A stretch of DNA of 64,000 nucleotides from Pseudoalteromonas arctica (GCF_012927645.1 NZ_JABBMT010000001.1:186001-250000), one strand, 5' to 3'; positions 27,114 through 40,017 are shown, counted from the stretch's first letter. Notes: generated by a model from the letters alone, not told the origin. Translations and numbers: made by a program.

Positions 27114-27770
27114 ATGACACACCCAATTATTACTGACTTAGAAGCTCGTTACACAGCAAAAAAATATGATGCAACTAAACGTGTATCGGCAGAAGATTTA
27201 GCTGTTATCTGCCAAGCTATGCGTTTATCTCCGTCATCAATTAATTCGCAGCCATGGAAATTCATTGTAATTGAGTCTGATCAAGCAAAACAACGAATGC
27301 ATGATACTTTTGCTAACAAGTTTCAATTTAATCAGCCGCATATTAAAACTGCATCACACATTATTTTATTTACTTACAACCCGAAATATACCAGAGAAGA
27401 TTATGCAAAAGTGATTGACACTGATATCGCTAATGGCCGTACGCCAGCAGAAAATCGTGAGCAAGCCTTTGGCGCGTATGCATTCGTTGATTTAAATACC
27501 GATGAATCTGGCAACAATGCAACATGGACCAAAGCTCAAACTTACATCGCACTTGGCAATACTATGCATACAGTAGCCCGTTTAGGTATTGATTCGACAC
27601 CCATGGAAGGCGTAGATAGCGAGCTAATTAGTGAACTTTTTGCGGATGAGTTAGATGGCTATATTTGTGAAGTAGCACTGGTGATCGGTTATCACGAAAC
27701 ACAAACCGACTATAATGCTAAACTGCCAAAATCACGTTTGAGTCAAGATCAAATTATTCAAGTGGTTTAA
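27114..27770 (+). CDS. Nitroreductase family protein (NfsB-like)
   Basis: A 218-residue FMN-dependent oxidoreductase. ATG 27114 is chosen because AGGA lies 7 bp upstream and the N-terminus MTHPIITDLEARYTAKKYD aligns with NfsB-type enzymes. RLSPSSINSQPWKFIVIE is the FMN-contacting signature; PMEGVDSELISELF near residue 162 is a typical C-terminal block. Members reduce nitroaromatics, quinones or flavins with NAD(P)H. Probably controlled by the divergent LysR gene at 26061-26999. Confidence 0.9.
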   Translation: MTHPIITDLEARYTAKKYDATKRVSAEDLAVICQAMRLSPSSINSQPWKFIVIESDQAKQRMHDTFANKFQFNQPHIKTASHIILFTYNPKYTREDYAKVIDTDIANGRTPAENREQAFGAYAFVDLNTDESGNNATWTKAQTYIALGNTMHTVARLGIDSTPMEGVDSELISELFADELDGYICEVALVIGYHETQTDYNAKLPKSRLSQDQIIQVV

Positions 27771-28074
27771 AAAATTGCAGGGCTCTTCATTGAGCCCATT
27801 GTTGAATTAGTTAAATTTAACAACCCATCCGCTATTATACAAATAGTCAAAAGTACGTTTTGCGTTATATCAATACTAAATATGATGAATACTCGTGACT
27901 AACATTTCTTAATTATCTACAAACAACCAATACCTTTACTACGTGATCAACAGAGCTTAATTGTTATAGTGCTTTTAACAGCATTAATTAACTTGTATGC
28001 TCTTACTGATAAATTAATATCAAACCAAGTGACTAAATACAGTTACAAACGTTACACAAACTCGAAGATTACTT
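27771..28074. other. Intergenic stretch before the broken transporter gene
   Basis: This 304 bp AT-rich stretch holds a weak hairpin, GGGCTC/GAGCCC (27780-27797, 6-nt loop), without a good T-run, just after the nitroreductase stop. Otherwise I see no gene or clear promoter. Confidence 0.45.
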
Positions 28075-28903
28075 ATGCGATTAGGATCAGGCCTACTTGT
28101 GACTGCTGCCTTTATTGGCCAGGGAACTATAACCACCGCCAGCATAGCGGGTGCCAACTTTGGCTTTGCGCTGATCTGGACATTATTATTTTCAGTAATA
28201 GCGACCATATTATTACAATCAATGGCTGCCCGCCTCGGTGTAGTTACTGGCCAAGATCTTGCCCAAGCACTACGCACACATATACAGCATCCGTTATTTA
28301 AACCTATCGCCGCCTTTTTAGTGATCAGTGCCATTGGCGTTGGCAGTGCCGCTTATGAAGCTGGCAACCTCAGTGGCGCCACAATGGGGTTAATCGAAAT
28401 ATTCCCTCAAGTACAAACACAAGTTTGGACGCCATTAATCGCTATTTTCAGCGCCCTATTACTTTATAGCGGCAAACATGGCAATTCAGTTAGAGCCATT
28501 ACTGGGCAATGCTGCACATTACTTTTTTGCAATTGGCTTATTTGCCGCAGGACTAACCAGCGCTATCACTGCGCCACTTGCTGGTGTATACGCCGTATGT
28601 GGCATGCTTGGCTGGTCAAATGATATGAACAATAGCCGTTTCAAACTAGTTGCCATCGTTGTTTTGACTTTTGGTGCTGCTGTGGCCTCACTTGGCTTAG
28701 ATCCTGTTGCTGTGATCATCTTTGCCCAAGCCGCCAATGGCATATTACTGCCGATTGTGACCACTTACCTTGTATGGTTGGTCAATCAAAAATATGTAAT
28801 GGGCGATTACACCAATTCAATGCTTGTCAACCTGCTGATCCTACCCGTGCTATTACTCATTTTCGGCCTAAGTAGCTATAAGCTGATTAGCTTGATTTTT
28901 TAG
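28075..28903 (+). pseudogene. Nramp-family divalent metal transporter, internally deleted and frameshifted
   Basis: Two pieces of one gene in different frames. The first (28075 to about 28475) encodes SGLLVTAAFIGQGTITTASIAGANFGFAL to LLLYSGK, the N-terminal helices 1-4 of an Nramp (Mn/Fe) transporter. The second (from about 28478) encodes MAIQLEPLLGNAAHYFFAIGLFAAGLTSAITAPLAG through to the C-terminus, corresponding to helices well past the centre. Full-length relatives have about 400 residues, so by my recollection roughly 120-130 central codons are missing and the join is out of frame (phase shift by one). The out-of-frame tail of the first piece is cysteine/tryptophan-rich nonsense. The protein cannot work as a transporter. 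Confidence 0.8.
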
Positions 28904-28914
28904 CTAGCCACTTT

Positions 28915-28955
28915 AAAAATAAAAAAGCCGCTGTTCATTACAAACAGCGGCTTCT
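28915..28955 (-). terminator. serS terminator
   Basis: On the minus strand an 11-bp stem AAGCCGCTGTT/AACAGCGGCTT with a 7-nt loop is followed by a long T-run. It ends the ftsK-to-serS transcript. Confidence 0.85.
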
Positions 28956-28997
28956 CTTCTTAGAGCTTACAGTTTAAAACTTACAGCTCTCTAAAGC

Positions 28998-30677
<1,680 letters not shown>

Positions 30678-30691
<14 letters not shown>

Positions 30692-32021
30692 AGCGTTTTT
30701 GGTCACTGTGATGATCGCACTCTTTTAAATAGTCGAGCTTTTGCTTTATTTTTTGTTCTAAGCCACGATCCGTTGGAAAGTAATATTGCTTATCGGCTAT
30801 CGGCTCTGGAAAGTACTTTTCGCCCGCTGCAAAGGCGCCTTCTTCATTGTGCGCATAGCGATACTGCGCACCATAGCCTAAGTCTTTCATTAAGTTAGTT
30901 GGTGCATTACGTAAATGCTCTGGCACCGGGTAGCTTGGCTCGTTCTGCGCATCCGCTTTGGCTTGATTAAACGCCGCGTACACCGCATTACTTTTTGGTG
31001 CGCTCGCTAGGTAAATTGTAGCTTGTGCAATGGCACGCTCGCCTTCACTTGGTCCAACTCGCTGAAATATATCCCATGCATTGAGGGCGACTTCCATAGC
31101 ACGCGGATCAGCATTACCGATGTCTTCTGTGGCAATGGCGAGTAACCGCCTTGCAACATACAGCGGATCACCGCCACCGGCTAAAATACGACAATACCAA
31201 TACAAAGCACCATCTGGAGAGCTGCCTCGTACTGACTTATGAAAGGCTGAGATCAAATCGTAAAATTCATCGCCACCTTTGTCATACTTGGCTAAATGCG
31301 TTGGCAATACTTGGCTTAGTACGTGCTCATCAACTAAGTATTGGCCGTTTTGCTCTGTGGTTAAATCAATCGCCTGCTCAAGTAAATTAAGCACTTTACG
31401 AGCATCGCCATCACTGGCTTGGCACAATGCTTGTTTAGCATTTTGTGCAAGTACTACCGTTTTATTTTTCAGTTCATCATCGTTTGCAAGCGCTCGCTCA
31501 ATAACAAGCTGTAAATCAGTGTCTTGCAGCGATTTTAGGACATATACTCGTGCTCGCGATAAAATTGCATTGTTTAGTGCAAATGAGGGATTCTCGGTGG
31601 TGGCACCGACAAATATAAAGGTGCCATCTTCAATATGCGGTAAAAAGGCATCTTGCTGGGATTTATTAAAACGATGTACTTCGTCTACAAACAATAAAGT
31701 ACGTTGTCCACGCCCTTCAAGGTTATTACGCGCTTCACTCACCGCATCACGAATATCTTTAATACCTGCGGTTACCGCTGACATTTGAATCAGCGCTGCA
31801 TCGGCGTGATTCGCTACAATTTGCGCAAGAGTGGTTTTACCCACGCCCGGCGGCCCCCATAAAATAAGACTATGACAGCGCCCTGCTAAAATAGCTTGGT
31901 AGAGTGGTTTATCTTGGCTTAATAAATGTTGCTGGCCAATATATTCATCTAAACTGGTTGGTCGCATGCGCGCCGCAAGTGGGCGCACATCGGGCCCAAA
32001 ATTAAAGCCTAAATTACTCAC
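30678..32021 (-). CDS. rarA: Replication-associated recombination protein A
   Basis: A 447-residue AAA+ ATPase of the MgsA/WRNIP1 family that acts at stalled replication forks. Walker A is [10 protein letters not shown] (Lys62), Walker [12 protein letters not shown], and sensor 1 [11 protein letters not shown]. The C-terminal half has the family's tetramerisation region, with [22 protein letters not shown] and the [21 protein letters not shown] block. It starts 5 bp after lolA and overlaps crcB by 14 bp, so it lies in one operon with both. Confidence 0.95.
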
Positions 32022-32026
32022 CGGAA

Positions 32027-32668
32027 TTAATCACCTTGGCTTTGGTCGTCTATTTCAACGCCTTCTGGAATACTAAACTCAAAGGTTGAAGTAGCAAGGC
32101 TTTGATTTACTTTAGTGTCACTAAAGGTAAACGTAGATGATTGCCCTGAACTGTCTTTAACCAATAATGATGCTAAACCTACTTTATCTGCTGCAAACAC
32201 AATATCCAGCTGTTCAACTTGGCTTTCAACGCCTTTATTAGGTGTAACACTGAACCCAGTATCCGTGGCGTGTACTTGGTACTTTTGCCATTGCGCCGGA
32301 TCTTTTGAGGTGAGTAATACAAACGGTGTTGAATCAATCAAACTGTGAGTATTCATAATCGTTACTTGCTCAGCAAAGCTGTCGAAGTAATAGGTTTTAT
32401 CGCCATTTGATACAAATAACGTGTCATCAGGGCTCGCTTGTTGCCAACGGATCATCATTGGCTGTTGCAAGGCGATAGTACCTTCACCTTGCATAATTGA
32501 TTGGCCTTGGTCATCATTAACCTGCTGCACAAACTGCGCGTGAAAACTCTTTAAACCGGCCAGTTTATCTTGTAATGCTTGGCTGTCATCTGTTGCACTC
32601 TCGCTTGCAAATACTGATGCTGATAAAAAACAGCTAATTGCTAAGGCTAAATATTTAATTTGTTTCAT
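32027..32668 (-). CDS. lolA: Outer-membrane lipoprotein carrier protein LolA
   Basis: A 213-residue periplasmic chaperone. A signal peptide ([21 protein letters not shown]) precedes a single half-barrel domain. [16 protein letters not shown] and [22 protein letters not shown] are the conserved LolA N-terminal strands, followed by [10 protein letters not shown] and [15 protein letters not shown]. It carries lipoproteins from the LolCDE complex to LolB. The gene begins one base after the ftsK stop and ends 5 bp before rarA, as in E. coli. Confidence 0.94.
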   Translation of the reverse strand: MKQIKYLALAISCFLSASVFASESATDDSQALQDKLAGLKSFHAQFVQQVNDDQGQSIMQGEGTIALQQPMMIRWQQASPDDTLFVSNGDKTYYFDSFAEQVTIMNTHSLIDSTPFVLLTSKDPAQWQKYQVHATDTGFSVTPNKGVESQVEQLDIVFAADKVGLASLLVKDSSGQSSTFTFSDTKVNQSLATSTFEFSIPEGVEIDDQSQGD

Positions 32669-35131
32669 TTAATTTGCTCCACCATTGGGCACTAATACAT
32701 CTCGGGCACCGTTATGACCTGGTGCGCTTACAATACCCGATGTTTCCATTTGTTCAACTAAACGTGCGGCACGGTTGTAACCAACACGTAATTTTCGCTG
32801 CACACTTGAAACTGATACTTTGCCTGTTTCAACAACAAATGACACGGCTTCATCATAAAGTGGATCTGATTCTTCATCCGCGTTTTCACTGGCTTCGCCC
32901 GGCAATAAAATATCCTCAGTGGCGTCACCATTTAAAATTTCATCTATGTAGTTTGGTTTTGCACGTGCTTTCCAGTCATTCACCACCGCATGTACCTCAT
33001 GGTCATCAACAAACGCGCCATGTACACGCACCGGCACACTAGTACCTGGCGGTAAATACAACATATCCCCCATACCTAGCAGGTTTTCTGCGCCTTGTTG
33101 ATCTAAGATGGTACGCGAGTCAATTTTACTTGATACCTGAAACGCCATTCGTGTTGGGATATTGGCTTTAATTAAACCAGTAATTACATCAACCGATGGG
33201 CGCTGTGTTGCTAGTATTAAATGAATACCTGCCGCTCGGGCTTTTTGTGCAATACGGGCAATTAGCTCTTCAACTTTTTTACCAACAATCATCATCATGT
33301 CAGCAAATTCGTCAATCACCACCACGATACTCGGTAACTTACCTAACTCGTCTGGTCCTTCTTTCATACCATCAGTATCTTTAAATAATGGATCGAGAAT
33401 TGGATAACCCGCCTCTTTCGCATCCAATACCTTTTGGTTGTAACCTTTTAAGTTACGAACACCTAACGCCGACATTAACTTATAACGGCGTTCCATCTCA
33501 CCTACACACCAACGCAACGCGTTGGCAGCTTCTTTCATATCGGTGACCACTTCACACAGTAAATGTGGGATCCCTTCGTAAACAGAAAGTTCCAACATTT
33601 TCGGATCAATCATGATCATACGTACATCATCAGGGCCTGATTTGTACAGTAAGCTTAATATCATCACATTAACGCCCACAGACTTACCAGAACCGGTAGT
33701 ACCTGCCACCAGTAAATGTGGCATTTTACCCAAGTCTGCACAAATTGGTTCACCAGCAATGTCTTTACCAAGCACCATGGTTAATGGCGATGGATTTTGC
33801 TCAAATTTTGGTGCATCGATTACTTCTGATAACCGCACTATTTCACGGTGTTTGTTCGGCAATTCTATCCCTACATAGGTTTTACCTGGTATTACCTCAA
33901 CCACTCGTACACTGACCGCTGATAGCGAGCGGGCTAAATCTTTAGCAAGACCAGTAATTTTAGAAACTTTAATACCCGGCGCTAAATCAAGCTCAAAACG
34001 GGTTACAACAGGTCCTGGGTATACCGCAACAACTGTAGCTTGAACGTTAAAGTCAAGGAGTTTAGCTTCAACTAATCTCGATACTGCTTCAAGCTCTTCT
34101 GGTGAAATTGGGTTTTTGGCTTTATCAGGTCTATCTAACAAATCAAGCGTAGGCAATGGCGTACTTGGCGGCTTTTCTTCGAGTAGCTGCTCAAACTTTT
34201 CTTTTGCGGTTAGTGGTGGCTGATAGGTACTCTTTGGTTTTGGCATTGGTCTTGCTGGCGAAACCACTGTAGTAACTGGTTTTTCAGGCTCAGTAACATG
34301 GCTTTGATCAAGCGCATTTAAGGCAGCCGCAGTGTCCATTGGTTCATCATCAATGGCGCTAAAATTAATTTCTTGATCCAGAATGTCATCTAAATCATCA
34401 AATGCAGGATGAGAGTCTTGATTAAGCTGCGCAGTATCCACTTTTGGTTCTGAAAAGCGAATAGCGGGTGTCTCTTTACGTGTTTGTTGTTCATCTATGG
34501 GGGCTTGTTCAATTGCAACTTCAGTATTTGCTATGCGTTCGCGTTGTAACCATGCTTTTAAGTGATAGGCAATAAAACGATAACCACGCATGATCAAATC
34601 GCCAATAAAATCGACACATTGCACCCAAGACACGCCCGTTAATAACGTTAATCCCGCAAAAAAGAAACATAATAATAAAATCGAGGTACCGGTAAAATTA
34701 AATGCAGGCATCATCGCTGAGGCTATCACATCACCGACTACCCCACCGGATGAAAAGTTATAAATATCATCAAAATTAATGCTACTAATAGCCGTTGCTG
34801 AGGTGATAAATAACGCAAAACCAATCACTCTAAGTGATAACGTTGTATAGTCGAGTTGAAATATTTTATGAGGTTGCTTAAATAATAAGTAGCCAAATAT
34901 TTGCAGTGCTGCTGGCACAAAATAAGCCAACCAGCCAAATGTCAGCAATAAAATATCGGCAATCCACGCACCAGCAGCTCCAGTGATGTTTCTTACATGG
35001 TCATAACCTGTTTGCGACCAACTCGGATCTGCAGGATCAAAACTGACCAGCGCACACAATATAAATATTGCAGCAAAGGTGCTAATTATTAAGCCGGTTT
35101 CTAATAGTCTTTGTACACCGTTTAGGCGCAT
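32669..35131 (-). CDS. ftsK: DNA translocase FtsK
   Basis: An 820-residue division protein. The first ~190 residues hold four transmembrane helices that anchor it at the septum; residues ~190-330 are an acidic, proline- and glutamine-containing linker that is short compared with E. coli FtsK. The motor follows with Walker [14 protein letters not shown] (around residue 480), Walker [14 protein letters not shown], and the C-terminal winged-helix gamma domain ([22 protein letters not shown]) that reads KOPS sites. It pumps chromosome ends for dif resolution. It is the first gene of ftsK-lolA-rarA-crcB-serS. Confidence 0.96.
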   Translation of the reverse strand: MRLNGVQRLLETGLIISTFAAIFILCALVSFDPADPSWSQTGYDHVRNITGAAGAWIADILLLTFGWLAYFVPAALQIFGYLLFKQPHKIFQLDYTTLSLRVIGFALFITSATAISSINFDDIYNFSSGGVVGDVIASAMMPAFNFTGTSILLLCFFFAGLTLLTGVSWVQCVDFIGDLIMRGYRFIAYHLKAWLQRERIANTEVAIEQAPIDEQQTRKETPAIRFSEPKVDTAQLNQDSHPAFDDLDDILDQEINFSAIDDEPMDTAAALNALDQSHVTEPEKPVTTVVSPARPMPKPKSTYQPPLTAKEKFEQLLEEKPPSTPLPTLDLLDRPDKAKNPISPEELEAVSRLVEAKLLDFNVQATVVAVYPGPVVTRFELDLAPGIKVSKITGLAKDLARSLSAVSVRVVEVIPGKTYVGIELPNKHREIVRLSEVIDAPKFEQNPSPLTMVLGKDIAGEPICADLGKMPHLLVAGTTGSGKSVGVNVMILSLLYKSGPDDVRMIMIDPKMLELSVYEGIPHLLCEVVTDMKEAANALRWCVGEMERRYKLMSALGVRNLKGYNQKVLDAKEAGYPILDPLFKDTDGMKEGPDELGKLPSIVVVIDEFADMMMIVGKKVEELIARIAQKARAAGIHLILATQRPSVDVITGLIKANIPTRMAFQVSSKIDSRTILDQQGAENLLGMGDMLYLPPGTSVPVRVHGAFVDDHEVHAVVNDWKARAKPNYIDEILNGDATEDILLPGEASENADEESDPLYDEAVSFVVETGKVSVSSVQRKLRVGYNRAARLVEQMETSGIVSAPGHNGARDVLVPNGGAN

Positions 35132-35318
35132 AACTCGCTATTCCTCATTTTTTCTTTGTACTTCTTTGTACTCATTCTTAGCAATGGAATACCTTAGCAG
35201 GAAATACTTTTTGTTGCACTTTATCTTAACCATGATGGCCTGATTATGAACAGGTTTTTATTAATCGCGCATGTATCATTAATACAACTTATGTAGTTAC
35301 TAAAAAATGGCGCATAGT

Positions 35319-35798
35319 TCAGCTAATATATGGGCGAATAATCACCCCTTGCTCGCCTTTTACTTCCTCCATTACAACATAGGTACGGCTTTCACTCACG
35401 TTCGGTAGATTGAGTAGAATATCCCCTAATACACCACGATACTCAGACATATCATTTACGCGGGTTTTTAGTAAAAAGTCAAAATTACCCGATACTAAAT
35501 GGCATTCGATAATTTCATCATGCTTTTTAACTGCGGCACTGAATTCATCAAACACATCAGGTGATGTTTTAGTGATTGTCACTTCGACGTACACAGATAA
35601 ACCCTGACCAAGTTTAGCAGGGTCAACCACTGCTTTATAACCGACGATGTAACCTTCACGTTCGAGCTTTTTTACACGCTCTAAACAGGGCGTTGCACTG
35701 AGCCCCACACGTCGAGCTAATTCAACATTTGACACTCGGCCATCATGCTGTAGCTCTATTAAAATCTTACGGTCAATACGGTCTAATAACTCATGCAT
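35319..35798 (-). CDS. lrp: Leucine-responsive regulatory protein
   Basis: A 159-residue Lrp/AsnC regulator. The N-terminal helix-turn-helix is LDRIDRKILIELQHDGRVSNVELARRVGLSATPCLERVKKLE, followed by a RAM ligand domain (YVEVTITKTSPDVFDEF, CHLVSGNFDFLLKTRV). Strong likeness to E. coli Lrp in the recognition helix argues for the global regulator rather than a local AsnC-type protein. It lies upstream of ftsK, as in E. coli, and is divergent from ald (140 bp between starts), which it may regulate. Confidence 0.93.
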   Translation of the reverse strand: MHELLDRIDRKILIELQHDGRVSNVELARRVGLSATPCLERVKKLEREGYIVGYKAVVDPAKLGQGLSVYVEVTITKTSPDVFDEFSAAVKKHDEIIECHLVSGNFDFLLKTRVNDMSEYRGVLGDILLNLPNVSESRTYVVMEEVKGEQGVIIRPYIS

Positions 35799-35938
35799 AA
35801 TAACGACCAGTTGTTTGTACTGTTTAAACTGTATTTTTGGATTATATCACTAGAATACCAATTAAAAAAGGTGAGACACACTGTCATTACATGAATATAA
35901 TAGTGAAAAATTTTATCCCGTTCTATTAAGGCAATATT

Positions 35939-37060
35939 ATGATTATCGGTGTACCTAAAGAAATAAAAAACCATGAATACCGCGTTGGTATGGTTCCTGC
36001 GAGTGTTCGTGAATTAGTAAACCACGGCCACCAAGTTTTAGTTGAAACTGATGCAGGTATGGGCATTGGCTTCACTAACGAAGATTACACGCTGGCAGGT
36101 GCAGAAATTCTAGCAACTGCTGCTGAGGTTTTCGCCACAGCAGAGATGATTATAAAAGTAAAAGAGCCACAAGCCGTTGAACGTGCAATGCTACGTGAAG
36201 ACCAAATTCTGTTCACTTATTTACACCTTGCACCAGATCTTCCACAAACTGAAGACCTAATCAAAAGCAAAGCAATTTGTATCGCGTATGAAACAGTCAC
36301 TGATCCACGCGGTGGTTTACCACTACTTGCGCCGATGAGTGAAGTGGCTGGTCGTATGTCAATTCAAGCTGGTGCACAAGCGCTTGAAAAATCAAACCAT
36401 GGCCGTGGCATGTTACTTGGTGGTGTACCCGGTGTTGAAGCTGCTAAAGTTGTTGTTATTGGCGGTGGTATGGTTGGTCGCAGCGCAGCACAAATGGCTG
36501 TAGGCCTTGGTGCTGATGTTGTGGTACTTGATCGTAACATCGACGTACTACGCGCACTTGACGCACAATTTGGTAATAAAGTTAAAGCGATTTACTCAAC
36601 TGCTGATGCGCTTGAAAAACATGTACTTGAAGCTGACCTAGTAATTGGTGGCGTACTTATCCCTGGTGCAGCCGCACCTAAACTAGTGACTGCTGAACAC
36701 ATTAAAGCGATGAAGCCAGGCTCTGCGATTGTAGATGTTGCAATTGACCAAGGTGGTTGTATCGCAACGTCTAAAGCAACAACTCACGCTGATCCGACTT
36801 TCATCGTTGATGACGTAGTTCACTACTGTGTTGCTAACATGCCAGGTGCTGTACCACGTACATCTACTTTCGCACTTAACAATGCAACATTGCCGTTCAT
36901 CATTAACCTTGCAAACAAAGGTTACAAAAAGGCACTACTTGATGACGCTAACTTCCTTAAAGGTCTTAACGTGATCAAAGGCCAAGTAACTTACAAAGAA
37001 GTTGCTGAAGCGTTCAACATGGAATATGTTGACCCACGCACTGCAGTTGAAAACGCATAA
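35939..37060 (+). CDS. ald: Alanine dehydrogenase
   Basis: A 373-residue NAD-dependent enzyme interconverting alanine with pyruvate and ammonia. It begins [23 protein letters not shown], the standard start with the pyruvate-binding arginine and lysine region. [28 protein letters not shown] is the Rossmann NAD-binding motif, and [26 protein letters not shown] is the family signature near residue 300. It is transcribed away from lrp; in related bacteria this pairing gives Lrp-type control by alanine or leucine. Codon use is biased toward frequent codons, hinting at high expression. Confidence 0.96.
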   Translation: MIIGVPKEIKNHEYRVGMVPASVRELVNHGHQVLVETDAGMGIGFTNEDYTLAGAEILATAAEVFATAEMIIKVKEPQAVERAMLREDQILFTYLHLAPDLPQTEDLIKSKAICIAYETVTDPRGGLPLLAPMSEVAGRMSIQAGAQALEKSNHGRGMLLGGVPGVEAAKVVVIGGGMVGRSAAQMAVGLGADVVVLDRNIDVLRALDAQFGNKVKAIYSTADALEKHVLEADLVIGGVLIPGAAAPKLVTAEHIKAMKPGSAIVDVAIDQGGCIATSKATTHADPTFIVDDVVHYCVANMPGAVPRTSTFALNNATLPFIINLANKGYKKALLDDANFLKGLNVIKGQVTYKEVAEAFNMEYVDPRTAVENA

Positions 37061-37078
37061 CTAGCGTTTAGAATAATA

Positions 37079-37112
37079 AACAGCCTGTGCACATAAGTTC
37101 ACAGGCTTTTTT
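37079..37112 (+). terminator. ald terminator
   Basis: AGCCTGTG/CACAGGCT with a 10-nt loop and TTTTT, 22 bp past the ald stop. The convergent metallopeptidase gene ends 20 bp further on. Confidence 0.8.
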
Positions 37113-37131
37113 ATATCACTGAAAAAGTGTA

Positions 37132-37929
37132 TTACAGCTTACATTGTGGATTTTTACCCGTTGCCCTCGCAGCTTGTTGCTTATTTAATGCTTGTGGCAA
37201 TCTTGCTTGTAGCTCTTTAATACGGTTAGCAGGTGCTGGGTGAGTAGACATAAATTCGGGTGTATTACCACTACCTGCTTTACTCATATTCTGCCAAAGT
37301 GTTACAGATTCTTTTGGATTAAACCCGGCTTTTGCCATTAAATCTAACCCTACTTGGTCGGCCTCAGACTCATGAGAGCGACTAAATGGTAAAATAACAC
37401 CGTACTGCGCACCTAAACCAAGGCCTTGCATAATTTCGTTACGATATTGTACATTACCCATTTCAAGTGCAGCACTGCCCGCTTGCATACCTGTTTGTAG
37501 TAAGGAACTTTGTGATACCCGTTCATTAGAATGCTCAGCAATTACATGCCCTACTTCGTGCCCGATAACGGTTGCTAGCTGATCTTGATTTTCAGCCACT
37601 TTTAACAATCCCGTATGCACACCAATATAGCCACCGGGTAATGCAAACGCGTTAGCTGAATCGTCTTCAAATACCACTACTTCCCACGCCTGAGTTGCGT
37701 ACTGTTGCGGTAATACTGCAATCACATCGTCAGCAATACACTTTACATACGCATTTACTTGAGGATTATTATTGATTTTTTGATTCTTTTTCATATCAGC
37801 AAAGCTTTGCTGACCCATCTGACTCATTTGTTGATCAGAATAAAGCGCAATTTGCGTGCGCCCTGTTGGTGATGTTTTACAACCCGCTAATACCGCGGTG
37901 GTAAGCACAGCCAAAACTAATCTTTTCAT
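37132..37929 (-). CDS. M48 family metallopeptidase lipoprotein (LoiP/YggG-like)
   Basis: A 265-residue protein with a lipobox LAGC (Cys17). The zinc site is HEVGH (residues 124-128), and the third ligand comes from ESEADQVGLDLMAKAGF, the usual M48 arrangement. The conserved NAFALPGGYIGVHTGLL strand precedes it and STHPAPANRI follows. Members of this group (LoiP, BepA-like) degrade or quality-control outer-membrane proteins in the periplasm. Size matches LoiP better than BepA, as there is no TPR domain. Single gene. Confidence 0.92.
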   Translation of the reverse strand: MKRLVLAVLTTAVLAGCKTSPTGRTQIALYSDQQMSQMGQQSFADMKKNQKINNNPQVNAYVKCIADDVIAVLPQQYATQAWEVVVFEDDSANAFALPGGYIGVHTGLLKVAENQDQLATVIGHEVGHVIAEHSNERVSQSSLLQTGMQAGSAALEMGNVQYRNEIMQGLGLGAQYGVILPFSRSHESEADQVGLDLMAKAGFNPKESVTLWQNMSKAGSGNTPEFMSTHPAPANRIKELQARLPQALNKQQAARATGKNPQCKL

Positions 37930-38119
37930 TGTATTCCCTCATCTAACAATTTAATTGCGCTTAGAATAGCAAACCAATGTTCGATTGAACATATTGCACC
38001 TTTATTAAAAACAAAACCGTCCATTTTTTATTAAAGGTGATAGTTAGCATGCAAACTAAGTACCCAAGACTAATTGTCGCTGTTACAATAGCAGCCTCTT
38101 TTTGTTTAATGGGTTAGTC

Positions 38120-39319
38120 ATGCAGGACTCGATTTCTTTAAATAAACGCATTCTATTACCTTTACTCGCCAGTATTGTTGCAATTACGCCACTGGCAATC
38201 GATATGTACCTTCCGGCAATGTTAATCATTGCTAACGACCTTAATACCACAATGCCTAATGTACAAATATCGTTAAGCATATATTTAGCTGGCTATGCGC
38301 TGGGAATGTTATTTTTTGGCCCAATCGCAGATCAAATTGGTCGTCGCGTGTTAACGAAGGTCGGTTTAGCATTGTTTGGTTTAAGCTCTATCGCGTTAGC
38401 CTTTTGTAATGACATTCATCTATTTTGGGCTTTGCGGGCAGTACAAGCATTTACAGGTGCTGCTGCAACCGTTGTGGTGCCAGGGATAATTCGTCATATT
38501 TATAAACAAGATACCGCTAAAGGAATGTCGTATGTATCAATGATCATGATGGTCGCGCCCTTAATCGCACCAACGGTTGGTTCAATGATCATCGGCTTAT
38601 CTCACTGGCAAACAATCTTTTTAGTACTGGCCAGTTACAGCTTTGTTATTTTAGCCTTGGTACAAATATACTTAATCGATATCCCTATCTTTAAAAGCCC
38701 GATGAAAGGCTTTGCGCTATTTTTTGATAGCTATAAAACCGTATTTAAAAATAAAGATACCCGAGCAGATATAGCCAGCTCAATGTTTGCCTCATTCGGC
38801 TTTTTTTGCTTTTTAACCGCAGTGCCCTTTGTATACCTTGATTACTTTAAAGTATCAGAACAATTATTTGGTGTTTTATTTGCTTTCAATGTCATGGCAC
38901 TAATGTTTGGTAATTTTTTAAATACCCGCCTAGTACCACGTATTGGCTCACGAAAAATGCTCTATTATGGTTTAGCGCTTGGCTTTCTTGCCGGCAGTGC
39001 ATTATTAACATTTAGTATTTTACATCTATCGCTGTATTTTATTGTTGCCGCTATTGCTCCTCTGATGATGAGTTTAGGGATTACCGCTAGTAATGCTGAT
39101 GCATTGGTGTTAATGCAGTTTGAAGAGCGCTCTGGCACCGCCACGGCGGTTATTGGGACATTGCGCTTTGGCAGCGGTGCATTAGTCGGCCCAATTTTAG
39201 CCTTAATGCACGCACAAAGTGCTGTGCCCTTTTCAAGCTTAATGTTCAGCGCATTAGTATTAACACTAATAGCCCAGCTTTGGCACCGAGCTAGAAACAA
39301 AAAAAATGCCCGTAGTTAA
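38120..39319 (+). CDS. Bcr/CflA family drug-resistance MFS transporter
   Basis: A 399-residue, 12-helix major facilitator. PLAIDMYLPAMLIIANDL in helix 1, GMLFFGPIADQIGRRVLTKVGLALF (motif A) and RAVQAFTGAAATVVVPGIIRHIY are typical of the Bcr/CflA drug:proton antiporter group (bicyclomycin, chloramphenicol and cysteine exporters). The actual substrate is unknown. I chose ATG 38120 over a TTG at 38102; no strong ribosome binding site distinguishes them. The stop codon lies in the loop of the following terminator. Confidence 0.9.
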   Translation: MQDSISLNKRILLPLLASIVAITPLAIDMYLPAMLIIANDLNTTMPNVQISLSIYLAGYALGMLFFGPIADQIGRRVLTKVGLALFGLSSIALAFCNDIHLFWALRAVQAFTGAAATVVVPGIIRHIYKQDTAKGMSYVSMIMMVAPLIAPTVGSMIIGLSHWQTIFLVLASYSFVILALVQIYLIDIPIFKSPMKGFALFFDSYKTVFKNKDTRADIASSMFASFGFFCFLTAVPFVYLDYFKVSEQLFGVLFAFNVMALMFGNFLNTRLVPRIGSRKMLYYGLALGFLAGSALLTFSILHLSLYFIVAAIAPLMMSLGITASNADALVLMQFEERSGTATAVIGTLRFGSGALVGPILALMHAQSAVPFSSLMFSALVLTLIAQLWHRARNKKNARS

Positions 39320-39332
39320 CGGGCATTTTTTT
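39299..39332. terminator. Bidirectional terminator between MFS gene and grpE
   Basis: ATGCCCGT/ACGGGCAT with a 5-nt loop, A-run before and T-run after. The MFS stop codon TAA is within the hairpin. It serves both convergent genes. Confidence 0.85.
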
Positions 39333-39346
39333 ACTAAGCGACTTAT

Positions 39347-39955
39347 TTATTCAGCTGCTTTAGATACCATCACCATTGCAGGGCGTAATAAACGACCATT
39401 TAATGTATACCCTTTTTGCATCACTGCTAATACAGTGTTAGGTGTTACATCATTACTTGGTTGAATAGACATGGCTTGGTGAAATTCAGGATTAAACTGC
39501 TCACCTTGTGGGTTGACAATTTCAACACCAAATTTTGCAACCGCATCGTTGAAGCTCTTAACTGTCATATCAATCCCTTCAAGCAATGGCTTTAAGGTTT
39601 CGTCTTCTTTGTCTGAGAACTCAATAGCACGTTCTAAATTATCAATAACAGGTAATAATTCGTTAGCGAACTTTTCAAGTGCAAATTTATGCGCTTTTTC
39701 TACATCTTGTGCAGCACGGCGACGAATATTATCAACGTCTGCAGCGGCACGCACTACACTATCTTTTTGGTTTGCGATAGTTTGTTTCGCATCTTCAAGC
39801 TCAGCATAAAGCATAGCAATTTCAGCTTCAGGGCTAACTTCCTCGCCTTCGTGCGCGTCCGCAGCTTCTACAGCCGCTTCAACGTCTGTTTGCATTTGCT
39901 CTAGTTCTTCGTTTAATTCAACTTCTTGCTCTGGTGATTTTGTCTGCTCAGACAT
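39347..39955 (-). CDS. grpE: Nucleotide exchange factor GrpE
   Basis: A 202-residue cochaperone that resets DnaK by releasing ADP. The acidic N-terminus and long coiled coil (residues ~40-110, with [37 protein letters not shown]) are typical, followed by the beta domain ([36 protein letters not shown]). GGAG lies 10 bp upstream of ATG 39955. It follows an HrcA-like gene on the same strand (58 bp gap) and is divergent from nadK beyond it, keeping the E. coli grpE/nadK neighbourhood with one gene inserted. Confidence 0.95.
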   Translation of the reverse strand: MSEQTKSPEQEVELNEELEQMQTDVEAAVEAADAHEGEEVSPEAEIAMLYAELEDAKQTIANQKDSVVRAAADVDNIRRRAAQDVEKAHKFALEKFANELLPVIDNLERAIEFSDKEDETLKPLLEGIDMTVKSFNDAVAKFGVEIVNPQGEQFNPEFHQAMSIQPSNDVTPNTVLAVMQKGYTLNGRLLRPAMVMVSKAAE

Positions 39956-39999
39956 AATTTAAGTGCTCCAATACTTTTCAATTGCGGTAATTATGGGGA

Positions 40000-40017
40000 T
40001 TGAATCAAAAGATTCAA
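40000..40017. promoter_or_regulatory. Inverted repeat at the hrcA-like/grpE junction
   Basis: TTGAATC/GATTCAA with an AAAA loop overlaps the stop codon of the hrcA-like gene and lies about 45 bp before grpE. It is not a CIRCE element. It may be an operator for the neighbouring regulator or an mRNA hairpin. Confidence 0.35.

Noticed and set aside
28075..28903. Two separate intact membrane proteins
   Set aside because: The pieces correspond to the two ends of one Nramp protein, and the first piece ends in an out-of-frame tail.
31279..31788. 169-codon plus-strand ORF
   Set aside because: Antisense to rarA; serine- and cysteine-rich shadow with no motif.
39956..40013. CIRCE element for HrcA at grpE
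   Set aside because: The AGTGCTCC segment looks like part of one arm, but no matching GAGTGCTAA inverted arm is present.
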